From contig NZ_CP102332.1 of assembly GCF_024600715.1 (NCBI RefSeq), positions 3,038,001 to 3,102,000 of the forward strand: 64,000 bases of DNA, in the 5' to 3' direction. The first letter of the stretch is position 1, and each line of letters begins with the position of its first letter. Shown here piece after piece: positions 1 through 10,273 of the stretch. The notes beneath the pieces are model-generated. The model had not been told where the DNA came from and searched no databases. It saw only the letters and a program-made list of their open reading frames with translations. Made by a program: the position numbers and the translations under genes. Origin of the DNA: Streptomyces changanensis. Its GTDB lineage: Bacteria; Actinomycetota; Actinomycetes; Streptomycetales; Streptomycetaceae.

Positions 1-1713
1 GGCCGTGGTCGGGAAGACGTACTGCTTGATGGTGTTGTCGCCCTGGCCGTAGAAGACGCCGAGCTCGTCGCGGCCGTCGCCGTTGAAGTCACCGGTGACG
101 AACTTCGCGCGGGCGCGGGTCCAGGTGCCGGCCGGGGCCGACCACTCGGACTCGACCATGCGGTTGAAGCCACCGGTCGCGTTGGCGGTGAAGGTGAAGA
201 GCCTCGTGACGCCGGTCGTCTTGTCGACGTTCCACAGCGCGACGTCCTCGCGGCCGTCGCCGTTGAAGTCACCGGCCTGCGGCGTCATGTTGCTGTAGTG
301 GAAGGTCGTGTGTCCCGCCGCCACCGCCCACACCTGGACGGGCTGGGCGAACATGCCGTCCGCCTTGGCGGTCGCCAGGAACATCTTGACGCTGGTGTCG
401 GAGTAGCCCTCGACGAAGACGAGGTCGCTGCGGCCGTCGCCGGTGAAGTCGCCCGTGACGCGCTTCTGGTACTCGGCGCGCCACTCGCCCGCCTTCGACG
501 CGTACGTCTTGGTGAAGGCGCCGATCCGGCCGTCGGCCTGACCGCCGAAGGTGTACGTGGCGTCCGTGCCCTCCGCGAAGTCGTACCAGGCCGTCATGTC
601 GCTGCGGCCGTCGAGGTCGACGTCGTTGCGGATCGCGGTGCCGCTGGACCACACGGTGGCGCCGGTGGAGGTGCGCACGACGACGTTGCCGCGGTCCTGG
701 ACGACCAGGGAGCCGCCGGCGGCGCTGGTGCCCGACTGCCACAGCGTGGTGGTGTCCGCGGCGTTGCGCACGACGAGGTTGCCGTCCGCGCCGAGGACGG
801 CGGTGGCGCCCGGGTTGCCGGCCGTGCCGGTCGACCACAGGACGTTGCCGGCGCGGCCGGAGACGACGAGGTCGCCGTCGGCCTGCATCGTCAGCCGGGC
901 CGTCGCCGAGACGAGGACGTCGCCCGGCTGCAGGCGCTGGCCGGCGGCCAGCTGGGAGCGGAAGGCGAAGCCGTCGACGCGGGCGGCGACCGCGCCGGTG
1001 CGGGTCTCCGTCTCCGGCATGCCGAAGCAGCCGCCCTGCCAGGAGCGGGTGCTGACGCCGACCAGCTCGACGCCGCCGCCGGTCCGCTGGCGCAGGACCG
1101 GACCGCCGGTGTCGCCGGCGCAGATCGCGTCGTCGGCGGTGGCGCCGGTCAGGGCGACGGTACCGGCGTCGACGGAGTCCACGCCGAAGGTCGCCGCGTG
1201 CAGCTTGTCCGGCCGCCACTCGGTCCTCGACCGGCCGAAGCCGGCCGACTTCAGGGTCTGGCCCGCGGCCGCCGGCGTGGTGGCCACCGGTACCGGGGTG
1301 ATGCCGGTCGCCGGGGTGGCCAGGCGCACCAGGGCCGAGCCGCCGGTGCCGCGCGGGATGACCTCGACGACCTCGCTGACGTGGCCGCCCGTCCCCGCCA
1401 GGTCGTTGCGGCCGATGGTGGCGACCGTCTTCAGCGCGGGCTTGCCGACCTTGACCTCACCGCCCGCCAGCGGGTCGGGCGCGAAGCAGGCGGCGGCGGT
1501 CAGCACCCACGAGGCGTCGATCAGCGCGCCGGAGCAGGCGCGCATCTGCTCGCCCTCGCCGATCTGCAGGTTCGCGGTGAACGCGTACGAGGCGTCGGTG
1601 ACGGCGGCGCCGACCACCGCGTTCGCGGGTATGGCCGTGCCGAGCAGGCCGGTGGCGACGCCGGCCGTGAGGATGCCTGTCGTCCAGGCGGATCGGTGGG
1701 ATCTACCGAACAC
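1..1713 (-). CDS. Secreted trypsin-fold pseudo-protease with bulb-lectin and FG-GAP repeats (partial)
   Basis: The frame is open for 571 codons from a GTG start and runs off the left edge. An N-terminal export signal (about residues 1-32) is followed by a trypsin-like S1 domain (about 33-250). The usual TAAHC motif reads TAAAC, so the catalytic His is Ala75. The Asp before ALVRL is Gly125. The GDSGGP motif reads GDTGGP, so the Ser is Thr202. The paired cysteines of the fold remain (Cys60, Cys76). Residues about 258-360 resemble a bulb-type mannose-binding lectin (QADGDLVV, GADGNLVV, then WxSGT turns). From about 364, FG-GAP/VCBS calcium-binding repeats occur (DLDGRSD, DFTGDGRSD, DFNGDGRED, DFNGDGRDE). 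The most likely product is a secreted, catalytically dead binding protein. It lies 47 bp downstream of the putative immunity gene, on the same strand. Fold assignment is confident; function is inference. Confidence 0.85.
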   Translation of the reverse strand, partial: MFGRSHRSAWTTGILTAGVATGLLGTAIPANAVVGAAVTDASYAFTANLQIGEGEQMRACSGALIDASWVLTAAACFAPDPLAGGEVKVGKPALKTVATIGRNDLAGTGGHVSEVVEVIPRGTGGSALVRLATPATGITPVPVATTPAAAGQTLKSAGFGRSRTEWRPDKLHAATFGVDSVDAGTVALTGATADDAICAGDTGGPVLRQRTGGGVELVGVSTRSWQGGCFGMPETETRTGAVAARVDGFAFRSQLAAGQRLQPGDVLVSATARLTMQADGDLVVSGRAGNVLWSTGTAGNPGATAVLGADGNLVVRNAADTTTLWQSGTSAAGGSLVVQDRGNVVVRTSTGATVWSSGTAIRNDVDLDGRSDMTAWYDFAEGTDATYTFGGQADGRIGAFTKTYASKAGEWRAEYQKRVTGDFTGDGRSDLVFVEGYSDTSVKMFLATAKADGMFAQPVQVWAVAAGHTTFHYSNMTPQAGDFNGDGREDVALWNVDKTTGVTRLFTFTANATGGFNRMVESEWSAPAGTWTRARAKFVTGDFNGDGRDELGVFYGQGDNTIKQYVFPTTA

Positions 1714-1760
1714 GGATGTTCCAATCGGTTACGGGAAAAGGGTGCGGAAGGCGCGGGCGG

Positions 1761-2222
1761 CTAGCGCCCGTCCGGCTCCGCGAGCGGCCCGAAGGGGTTC
1801 TCCAGACCGCGCAGTTCCTCGACCGCGGCGCCGAGGAAGCGCAGCGCCTCCCCGAGGCCGACCCCGTCGACCTGCCGCTCCCAGAGGACGGACGGTCCCT
1901 CCGGGAGGTCGGCGACGGGGTGGTCGAGGTAGGCGTCGACGGCGACGCGGGCGGAGCTGTGGGGGGTGGAGACGGTCAGCCGGGCGACGAGGTCGACCTC
2001 GTGGGTCAGCGCGAAGTCGGGCGTGAGTCCCACCACGAAGCGGTGCAGCAGCGAGACCTCGACCGAGCCGTCCTCGCGGCGGTCGGTGCGCAGCTCGTGG
2101 GAGAGCTCCCGGTGGTCGCCGAGGGCGGCGCCGTGGAGGAGCAGCTCGCTCGTGTGACCGCGCAGCCGGTCGTGGAGGCGGTCCAGCTCCTGGAGGAACG
2201 CCAGGATCTCGTCGTGTGCCAT
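1761..2222 (-). CDS. Small acidic protein, likely immunity partner of the upstream toxin
   Basis: The product is 153 residues, acidic and Leu/His-rich, with no signal peptide or membrane segment. It starts with MAHDEILAFL; an upstream GGAA is the best ribosome site. It begins 62 bp after the stop of the large toxin gene and on the same strand, the usual place for a cognate immunity gene. I do not recognise the family by sequence. The N-terminal half looks helical (LQELDRLHDRLRGHTSELLL) and the middle looks like beta strands with alternating hydrophobics. The immunity role rests on position, size and acidity only. The protein could also be a housekeeping remnant. Confidence 0.7.
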   Translation of the reverse strand: MAHDEILAFLQELDRLHDRLRGHTSELLLHGAALGDHRELSHELRTDRREDGSVEVSLLHRFVVGLTPDFALTHEVDLVARLTVSTPHSSARVAVDAYLDHPVADLPEGPSVLWERQVDGVGLGEALRFLGAAVEELRGLENPFGPLAEPDGR

Positions 2223-2284
2223 GCGGTTCCGTTTCTCGGGTGGCGGGCGGCCCCGGGAGCGTCCCGGGGCCGCCGGCCGGGTGA

Positions 2285-5200
2285 CTAGCTGGCCATCAGG
2301 GTGTGGACGACCCACGTTCCCTTGTGGCCGCCCTCGCCCTTGTCGACGCGCCGGATGAGGAGTTCGAGCGTGTACGCGTCCTGGACGTTGCCGTTGCTGT
2401 CGGCGACCCGTCCGATCGGCTTGTCGAACTTCTTCTTGATGATCCTCTCGGCGCCGCGGGCGTTCTTCGCGGCCCACTTGGTGAGGTCGACGTTGGCGAT
2501 CACGGCGTCGATGCTCTGCTGCGCCGTGGCCGGGTCGAGGCTGGAGGCCTTGCCGCCCTTGAGCGTCGGCGCCCGGTCCTTGAGGGCCTGGTCGTCGAGG
2601 CCCACGTGGTCCTTCGCGTGGCCGCCGGCGATGTTGTAGTCCTTGTTCAGGTTGCCGCAGTTGTGGACGAGCAGCGGCGCGTCGCCGGCGAGCGCGTAGT
2701 AGGTGCGCAGGCCCTTGACGGACAGGTTGTACACCGTCTCCGCCTCGGTCCACGTGCGCGTCCCGACCACCTCGACGGTGCTGCCGTCCGGGGTGCGCAG
2801 GTCGGCGCCCGGACGCAGGTCGCCCGCGTCGACCCACGCCTGCCGGTCGACCGCCCAGAACGGGTGGTTGCCGGTGGCGGTGACGGTGCCCGTGGCGTCG
2901 CCGCGGTCGCCGTCGGTGTCCACGGTCAGCCGGACCAGGGTCTTGCGGCCGTGGCCGACGATGACGTCCTCGACCTCACGGGCGTCCGTGCGGCCGCTGG
3001 CGGGGTCGGTGGCGACGACGCGGTCGCCGACGCGGATGGCGCTGATGGGGGCGCTGGTGCCGTCGGCCTTCGCGACCCGGGTCGTGGCGGTGAAGCTGTT
3101 GGGCACCTTGCACGGCGGCGGGCTGCCCTTGCCGAAGAGACCCTTGAAGAAGTCGACGGCCTTGTCGCCCCACTTGCCGAACTTGACGGCGGAGGCGCCG
3201 TACCCGGCGATCGGGATGGCCGAGCCGCAGGACAGGCCGGCGTTCAGGGCGTCGCCCTCGGCGCCGTACCAGGCGCAGTTGGCGCCGTCGGCGGCCTCAC
3301 CGAAGCCGGGGACCAGACCGCCGACGTCGAGGATGAAGTGACCCGTCTCCGACAGGATCTCCCACCCGTCGCTGCCCTCGGCCTCCGCGTTGGCGGCGGC
3401 GACGATGGCGGCGTTGTCCTTCATCTCGTTGATGCGCCGGCGCTCGTCGGCCTCGGCGCGCCGCTTGGCGGCCTCCTCCTCCTTGCGCTTGACGATGAAC
3501 GCGGCGTACGCGTCCTTCGACGCCTGCTCGGCGGCCGCGGCGTCCTTGCCGGCGGCGGTCGCCGAGGCGCGGGCCTCGTTCGCGGAGGCCCAGGCGTCGT
3601 CGGCGGAGTAGCGGGCGGACGCCGCGGAGTCGGCGGCGCGGGCGGCGGAGGCGGTGGCCTCGCGGGCCGCTTCCTTCGCGTCGGCCTCGGCGGCGCGCGC
3701 GGCCTTGGCGGACGCGGCGGCCTCGTCGGCGGACTTCTGCGCCGCGTCGGCGGACTTGCGGGCGTCGTCGGCGTGCTTCTTCGCCTGGTCGGCGGAGTCC
3801 TTCGCCTTCTTCGCCCACTCGGTGGCCTCGGCGGCGGCCTTGCGGGCGACGGCGGCGACCCTGGCCGCCTCGGCGGCCTGCTGCTGGGCCAACGCGGCGG
3901 AGACGGCGGCCTGCGCGATCAGCTGCTGGACCGCGGCCTGGTGGGTCGCGGCGAGCTGGTCCTTGCGCTTGGCCTTGTACTGGCCGACCTCGATGAAGTG
4001 GTGCAGCAGCTGCGGCGGTCCCTCCAGGGCGATCCGCGCCGCGGCCTTCACCTCGGGGCCGCCGGTGTTGACCAGCGTCGCGGCCTGGACGCGCTCGTCC
4101 TCGGTGCGCGCCGCGTACTGGCCGGTGGTGATGAACGAGCGGAGCTTCTCCGAGGAGCCGTCGTTCAGCGCGGCCTGCGCGGCGGCGTTGACGCCCTTGC
4201 CCGCGTCGTCGCTGATCGCGATGACGCGCACCCGGTAGTCGTCCGCCGCGGCCTCGTGCTGCCCGGTGGCGAGGAACGCGCGGACCTTCGCCGCGTCACC
4301 GCCGAGGGTCTCCAGCGCGGCGGCGCGGACGGTCGGCGACTCGGCCTCGTCGGCGAGGCGCTCGACGCGCACCACCTCGTCCATCTCGGCGGCCTGGGCG
4401 CGGCCGCCGCGGACGTAGTCCACGACGGCGGAGTCCGAACCGGCCAGCGCCGCCTGGGCGGAGGCGGTGGCCCACGGGCCGCTGTACTTCATGGTCGCGA
4501 CGGCGACGGCGCGGCCCTTGGCGGCCACCTCGGCCTGGTCCGCGCCCGGCTTCGCCGCCTCGGCGGCCAGCCGGTCGGCCTCGGCGACGAGCTTCGCCGC
4601 CTCGGCGTTCTCGTCGGCCTGCGCCTTGCGGCGCTCGTCGTCGGCGGCCTTCAGGTCCCTGGCCCGCTCGATCGCGGCCGCCGTACGGGTGTTGAGGTCC
4701 TCCTGCTCCGACTTGCGCGCCAGGTCGTAGATCTTGCGCGCCTTCACCACGGCGTTGGTGGCGACATCGGCGGCCTTCTTCGCCTCGGCGGCGTGCGCCG
4801 TGGACTCCTTGGCGGCCTTCGTCGCGTCACCGGCGTGCTTGGCGGCCTCGTCGGCGGCCGCGGCGGCCTTCTCGGCGTGCGCGGCGGCGTCGTTGGCGGC
4901 GTCCCGCGCCTCGAAGGCGGCGGCCGCGGACTCGCGGGCCAGGCTCTCGGCGGCGTTCGCCGCGCGCGTTGCCTCGGCGGCGTGGCGGCGGGCCGCGGCG
5001 GCGGCGGACGCGGCCTTGGCGGAGTGCGCCCCGGCCGCGTCGGCGTGGCCGCTGGCCTGGGTCGCGGCGTTCGCGGCGGCGTCGGCGTTGGCACCGGCGC
5101 TCACGGCGGCCTTGGCGGCGTCACCGGCGGCGAGCGCGGCGACACCGGCCTGGAAGGCGGCCTCGGACGCGAGCTTCGCGCCCTTCGCCGCGGTGCGGGC

Positions 5201-6349
5201 CTCCTCGGCGGCCTTGCGGGCGGCGGACGCCTCACCGGCGTCGGAGGCGGCCGCGGCGGCGGCGCCCCGGGCGCGCGAGGCGGCCTGCGCGGCCGCGGCG
5301 GCGGCCGAGGCGGCCTGCGAGGCGGCAGCGGCGGCGACCCGGGCGGAGGCGTTCGCGGCGCGGGCCGCGCTGATGGCCTGCTGCGCGGCGGCGGCGGCGC
5401 CCCGGGCGGCGGTCGCGGCCCGGTTGGCGGCGTTCGCGGCGCGCTTGGAGTCCTTGCGGGCCGCCTCGGTCTCCTCGGCCGCCTTCAGCGCGGCCTCCTT
5501 GGCGAGCTTGGAGGCGGCGACGGCGCGGGCGGAGGCCTCCTTGGCGGCCTCGGTCTCCCGCTTGGCCTGCTCACCGGCGGCCTTGGCCCGCGCGGCCAGC
5601 TCGGCGACGGTCGCGCGCTCCTTGTCGCGGGCGCGCGCCACGTGCTGTCCGACCTCCAGGAACTCCCGGACGTCGTGGACGGAGCCCTCCATGGCCAGCG
5701 CCGCGGCGGCCTTCGTGGCGGCGCCCCCGGACGCCATGATCTGCATCAGCTGCACGCGGTCGTCGGCCTCGCGCGCGCTGTGCTGCGTGTAGTCCAGGAA
5801 CTGGCGTACGTCCTCGACGGTGCCGGCGAGTGCGGCCTGGCCGGCCTCGCGGACACCGCGGCCGCCCTCGTTCATCAGCCGCGCCACCTCGACGCGCTGA
5901 TCGTCCTCCAGCGGCTTCTGCCAGCCGGTGCGCAGGAAGGCGTCGAGGTCCTGCGGCGTCCCGCCGAGCGCGGCCTGCGCCGCCTCACGGACGCCCTTGC
6001 CGCCCAGCGAGATCATCTGAAGCGCGGTCACCCGGTCGTCGTGCAGCTCCGTGATGGCCTTCTCGCTGTCCAGGAACCGCCGCACGTCGGCGTCGGTCCC
6101 CATGAGCGCGGCCTCCGCGGCGGCCTTGACGCCGGGCCCGCCGGTCTTCCACAGCTCCACGACGCGGCCGCGGTCGGTGTCCGGGAGCGGGCTCCCCTCC
6201 ACCGTCGCGGTGCCCCCCGCGGCGGGCCCGTCCGCGAAGGCCGGGGCGGCGCCCACGGTCCCCGCGGCCAGTGCCATGGAGAGCGTGCCGACGCACAGCG
6301 CACGTAGCGCGCGTCCCCGCTTCCCCCCTGATCCATACACCTTGTACAT
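2285..6349 (-). CDS. Polymorphic toxin: ALF repeats, Ala-rich coiled coils, HINT domain, RNase A-like C-terminus
   Basis: This 1,354-residue exported protein has a signal peptide (about 1-40, ending APAFADG). Four ALF-type repeats occupy about residues 60-235 (pattern GGxxVxxAAxxAL, then G-D-xxxFL). A very Ala-rich helical segment follows to about 570. Four more repeats lie at about 620-815, then a second Ala-rich coil to about 990. A HINT autoprocessing domain runs from Cys1080 to the LLVHNC motif at about 1226-1231, with GNHPFW inside. The last ~123 residues hold GGHAKDHVG, a TA-rich helix, PIGRV and a terminal strand, which matches the bacterial RNase A-like toxin fold used in CdiA tails. 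The predicted target is therefore RNA in competitor cells. The ATG at 6349 has GAGGGG directly abutting it. The GTG at 6340 sits about 9 nt after the same sequence and may be the true start. Confidence 0.85.
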   Translation of the reverse strand: MYKVYGSGGKRGRALRALCVGTLSMALAAGTVGAAPAFADGPAAGGTATVEGSPLPDTDRGRVVELWKTGGPGVKAAAEAALMGTDADVRRFLDSEKAITELHDDRVTALQMISLGGKGVREAAQAALGGTPQDLDAFLRTGWQKPLEDDQRVEVARLMNEGGRGVREAGQAALAGTVEDVRQFLDYTQHSAREADDRVQLMQIMASGGAATKAAAALAMEGSVHDVREFLEVGQHVARARDKERATVAELAARAKAAGEQAKRETEAAKEASARAVAASKLAKEAALKAAEETEAARKDSKRAANAANRAATAARGAAAAAQQAISAARAANASARVAAAAASQAASAAAAAAQAASRARGAAAAAASDAGEASAARKAAEEARTAAKGAKLASEAAFQAGVAALAAGDAAKAAVSAGANADAAANAATQASGHADAAGAHSAKAASAAAAARRHAAEATRAANAAESLARESAAAAFEARDAANDAAAHAEKAAAAADEAAKHAGDATKAAKESTAHAAEAKKAADVATNAVVKARKIYDLARKSEQEDLNTRTAAAIERARDLKAADDERRKAQADENAEAAKLVAEADRLAAEAAKPGADQAEVAAKGRAVAVATMKYSGPWATASAQAALAGSDSAVVDYVRGGRAQAAEMDEVVRVERLADEAESPTVRAAALETLGGDAAKVRAFLATGQHEAAADDYRVRVIAISDDAGKGVNAAAQAALNDGSSEKLRSFITTGQYAARTEDERVQAATLVNTGGPEVKAAARIALEGPPQLLHHFIEVGQYKAKRKDQLAATHQAAVQQLIAQAAVSAALAQQQAAEAARVAAVARKAAAEATEWAKKAKDSADQAKKHADDARKSADAAQKSADEAAASAKAARAAEADAKEAAREATASAARAADSAASARYSADDAWASANEARASATAAGKDAAAAEQASKDAYAAFIVKRKEEEAAKRRAEADERRRINEMKDNAAIVAAANAEAEGSDGWEILSETGHFILDVGGLVPGFGEAADGANCAWYGAEGDALNAGLSCGSAIPIAGYGASAVKFGKWGDKAVDFFKGLFGKGSPPPCKVPNSFTATTRVAKADGTSAPISAIRVGDRVVATDPASGRTDAREVEDVIVGHGRKTLVRLTVDTDGDRGDATGTVTATGNHPFWAVDRQAWVDAGDLRPGADLRTPDGSTVEVVGTRTWTEAETVYNLSVKGLRTYYALAGDAPLLVHNCGNLNKDYNIAGGHAKDHVGLDDQALKDRAPTLKGGKASSLDPATAQQSIDAVIANVDLTKWAAKNARGAERIIKKKFDKPIGRVADSNGNVQDAYTLELLIRRVDKGEGGHKGTWVVHTLMAS

Positions 6350-6547
6350 CCCCTCATCGAGCGGACCGGCCTGGTCCCGGCCGGTTCACGCGCTCGGAAA
6401 AAGCGCCCCGTGAGCATAACCGGCAAGATCAAGACGGAGGACCGGGATTCGAGCATACGAATGCCCGAGCCGGGGCGGCTCCACGGGAGCCGAGAGGGAG
6501 GGGGGTGACGGGGGGCGGCGGGGGCGGGCCGGGTGCGGGTACGACGG

Positions 6548-6580
6548 AGGGCGGCACCCCCGCAAGAGGGGTGCCGCCCT
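6548..6580 (-). terminator. Rho-independent-type hairpin after groEL2
   Basis: A perfect 13-bp stem (6548-6560 with 6568-6580) encloses a 7-nt loop. It lies 34 bp past the groEL2 stop. There is no U tract, as is usual in Streptomyces. The remaining 6350-6547 stretch holds the toxin promoter region; I could not define a promoter there. Confidence 0.8.
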
Positions 6581-6613
6581 TCGTCGTTCAGGACGGGTCC
6601 GATCCGCGCGGGA

Positions 6614-8428
<1,815 letters not shown>

Positions 8429-8437
8429 TGCCAATGA

Positions 8438-8464
8438 TTAGCACTCGCCCTAGGAGAGTGCAAG
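8438..8464 (-). promoter_or_regulatory. groEL2: CIRCE operator (distal)
   Basis: On the minus strand it reads CTTGCACTC, 9 nt, GAGTGCTAA. Here the second arm is perfect and the first is degenerate. It sits 9 bp upstream of the other CIRCE, so the two perfect half-sites face each other across the gap. Confidence 0.85.
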
Positions 8465-9267
8465 CGCCCCACCCCGTGACGGGGCCTGCGATCGCCCTCC
8501 GCGAACCACCCCGCGCGCCCCCACCGGGCGTGCGCGCGGGGCGCGTCCACCGGCGCCGTGCGCGCACCCGGGGACCACCGGGTGCGGCACCCCGCCGCGG
8601 ACACCACCGGGCGCCGGCGCCCCCGGCGGCCGGCACCGCGCGGACTCGGCGACCGGGGGCCGGAGGCGTCCCGCGCCAGGCCCGCGGAAGCCGGCAACGC
8701 GCGCGGCGGGGCCACCGCCGCCCCACGCGTACGACGCGGGTCGGACGGGGCGGGCGTTCGCCGGACACGGTCGCGGACCACGCCGCGCGGCCGCGCACGG
8801 GCACCGGCGCACCGGAACGGAGACGGCGCGCGGGGACCGCGGACACGGGCGCGTTCATGACGGGCGGCGGGGCGTGCGGGCCGGGGGCGTACGCACCGGA
8901 GGGGCGTGCCCGCCGAGGGGGCGGCCCCGCACCCCTCACTCCTCACGCACCCCGGGCGCCCGCGGGGTCCTACAGGCCGGGGCGTACCGGCCGGGGGCGT
9001 ACCGGCCGGAGGGGCGTACGCACCCGTCGAGGAGGCGTCGCCTCGCACCACCCACCCTCACGCACCCGGGCGGCGCGAACCCGCGCGACGATGGGGGCCG
9101 TACCGGCCGGGGCGCGGCCCCGCGCCGCTCGCCCCTCACGCACCCCGGGCACGAACCCGCGTGGCGGCCTGGAGCGCCCCATCCGGCACGGACGGCGCGC
9201 GGCACCCGGGCACCGGGCGTGCGCGGGCGCGGTCCGGGCGGGCGGCCGGCCCCGGGACGGGCGGAAA
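8465..9267. other. GC-rich non-coding spacer with degenerate short repeats
   Basis: About 800 bp carry no gene I can support. Several frames stay open only because of base composition, and their translations are Arg/Pro/Gly/Ala mush with no start context. The stretch contains imperfect repeats, such as CTCACGCACCCCGGGC-like units near 8937, 9056 and 9136 and GGCGTACCGGCCGG-like units at 8983-9015. Confidence 0.7.
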
Positions 9268-9295
9268 GCCCGCACCCCGGTGCCGGGGTGCGGGC
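9268..9295 (-). terminator. Hairpin terminator after the cold-shock gene
   Basis: The arms 9268-9280 and 9283-9295 are perfect complements (13 bp; the innermost pairs must open to form a loop). It lies 37 bp beyond the stop of the cold-shock gene. Confidence 0.75.
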
Positions 9296-9331
9296 CCTCC
9301 GTCGCAATGCCGTTGGCCGGACGCGTCGTAC

Positions 9332-9535
9332 CTAGACGGCGATCTTGACCATGTCCGCCTGCGGACCCTTCTGACCCTGCGAGATCTCGAACTCGACCCG
9401 CTGGCCCTCCTCAAGGGTGCGGTAGCCATCCATCTGGATCGCGCTGTAGTGGACGAAAACATCCGCACCACCGTCGACCGCGATGAAGCCGTACCCCTTC
9501 TCCGCGTTGAACCACTTGACGGTGCCCTGAGCCAT
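9332..9535 (-). CDS. Cold-shock protein, CspA family
   Basis: The product is 67 residues, the standard size, starting [10 protein letters not shown]. The RNP1-like KGYGFI and RNP2-like VFVHYSAI motifs that bind single-stranded nucleic acid are both present. It acts in the cytoplasm as an RNA chaperone or antiterminator. A GGGGAG ribosome site lies just upstream of the ATG. An upstream in-frame ATG at 9565 is rejected because it lies before that site and adds residues foreign to the family. The gene lies between groEL2 and the moaD-like gene, a neighbourhood I recall as conserved in Streptomyces. A long 5' leader is likely, which would fit leader-based cold control. Confidence 0.96.
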   Translation of the reverse strand: MAQGTVKWFNAEKGYGFIAVDGGADVFVHYSAIQMDGYRTLEEGQRVEFEISQGQKGPQADMVKIAV

Positions 9536-9675
9536 GCCTAACTCCCCTATTACTGGCCCTTGCACAGGACCGCACTTCGCGGACCCGGGTCAGACCTCGC
9601 CCACTGACCGAACCCCTGACTCTCCGAGCCGGGGACGCCCCAGGAGCGTGCGCCGGAACGCGTCGACCGCGGCTG

Positions 9676-9703
9676 AATGTATCTGCCCAACTGCCCTCTG
9701 CAA
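9676..9703 (-). promoter_or_regulatory. Possible promoter of the cold-shock gene
   Basis: On the minus strand TTGCAG is followed after 16 nt by TACATT, close to the vegetative -35/-10 pattern. It would give a leader of about 135 nt. This is motif matching only. The rest of 9536-9920 holds no gene. Confidence 0.35.
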
Positions 9704-9920
9704 CAGGTCAATCGGACGAGAATTCCGAGCACCGGCGAAGGGAGAACCTGTCCGCAATGCTCATAACCCCGGGCAAGTCGGGCCGGGCAAACGGCGCAAA
9801 GTTCGCAAGAAACGACGCTACTTTGGCTACATCTTGTCGCGGCCGGGCGCATTCTCATATGCACGTGGCACAGGCGGCGGCGGGGACTTCCCCAACTCTA
9901 CCGCGCTCAACCATGCAGAA

Positions 9921-9954
9921 TTGCCCCCTCCGCTTTTGTCGGCGGAGGGGGCAA
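9921..9954 (-). terminator. Hairpin terminator after the moaD-like gene
   Basis: A perfect 13-bp stem (9921-9933 with 9942-9954) with an 8-nt loop, 21 bp past the stop codon of the sulfur-carrier gene. Confidence 0.85.
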
Positions 9955-9975
9955 CGGGGAAAAGCGGAAGGGAAC

Positions 9976-10254
9976 TCAGCAACCGCCCGCGACCGCCGGA
10001 ATGATCGAGACGCCCGCGCCGTCGGGGGTCGACGTGGCGAGCCCGCCCTCGAAGCGGACGTCGTCGTCGTTGACGTAGACGTTCACGAAGCGGCGCAGCT
10101 GCCCCTGGTCGTCGAGGACGCGCGCGGCGATGCCCGGGTGGTTCTTCTCCAGGGACTCGATGACCTCGGCGAGGGTGGCCCCCTCGGCCTCGACCTCGGA
10201 CCGGCCGTCCGTGTACGTGCGGAGGATGGTGGGGATGCGGACGTTGACGCTCAT
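9976..10254 (-). CDS. MoaD/ThiS-family ubiquitin-like sulfur carrier
   Basis: This 92-residue beta-grasp protein starts MSVNVRIPTIL and ends PAVAGGC. Family members are adenylated and loaded with sulfur on a C-terminal Gly-Gly. Here one Cys follows the Gly-Gly, so the tail would need trimming before it can work, as known for carriers matured by a JAMM-type protease. It lies 19 bp after thrC on the same strand and shares its terminator, so it is probably expressed from the same SAM-riboswitch transcript. The likely role is delivery of sulfur for cysteine or another sulfur metabolite, in the manner of CysO. A molybdopterin role cannot be excluded. Confidence 0.9.
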   Translation of the reverse strand: MSVNVRIPTILRTYTDGRSEVEAEGATLAEVIESLEKNHPGIAARVLDDQGQLRRFVNVYVNDDDVRFEGGLATSTPDGAGVSIIPAVAGGC

Positions 10255-10273
10255 GTTTCGTGTCTCCCGGGGG

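Noticed and set aside
2303..6307. A 1,334-codon open frame on the plus strand across the toxin gene
   Set aside because: It is the reverse-strand shadow of Ala-codon repeats; the translation is Gly/Arg/Val/Leu mush, whereas the minus strand encodes recognisable domains.
2285..6349. The HINT domain as a splicing intein in an essential gene
   Set aside because: The host protein is a repeat-type toxin, and the domain ends LLVHNC directly before the toxin tail, as in polymorphic toxins.
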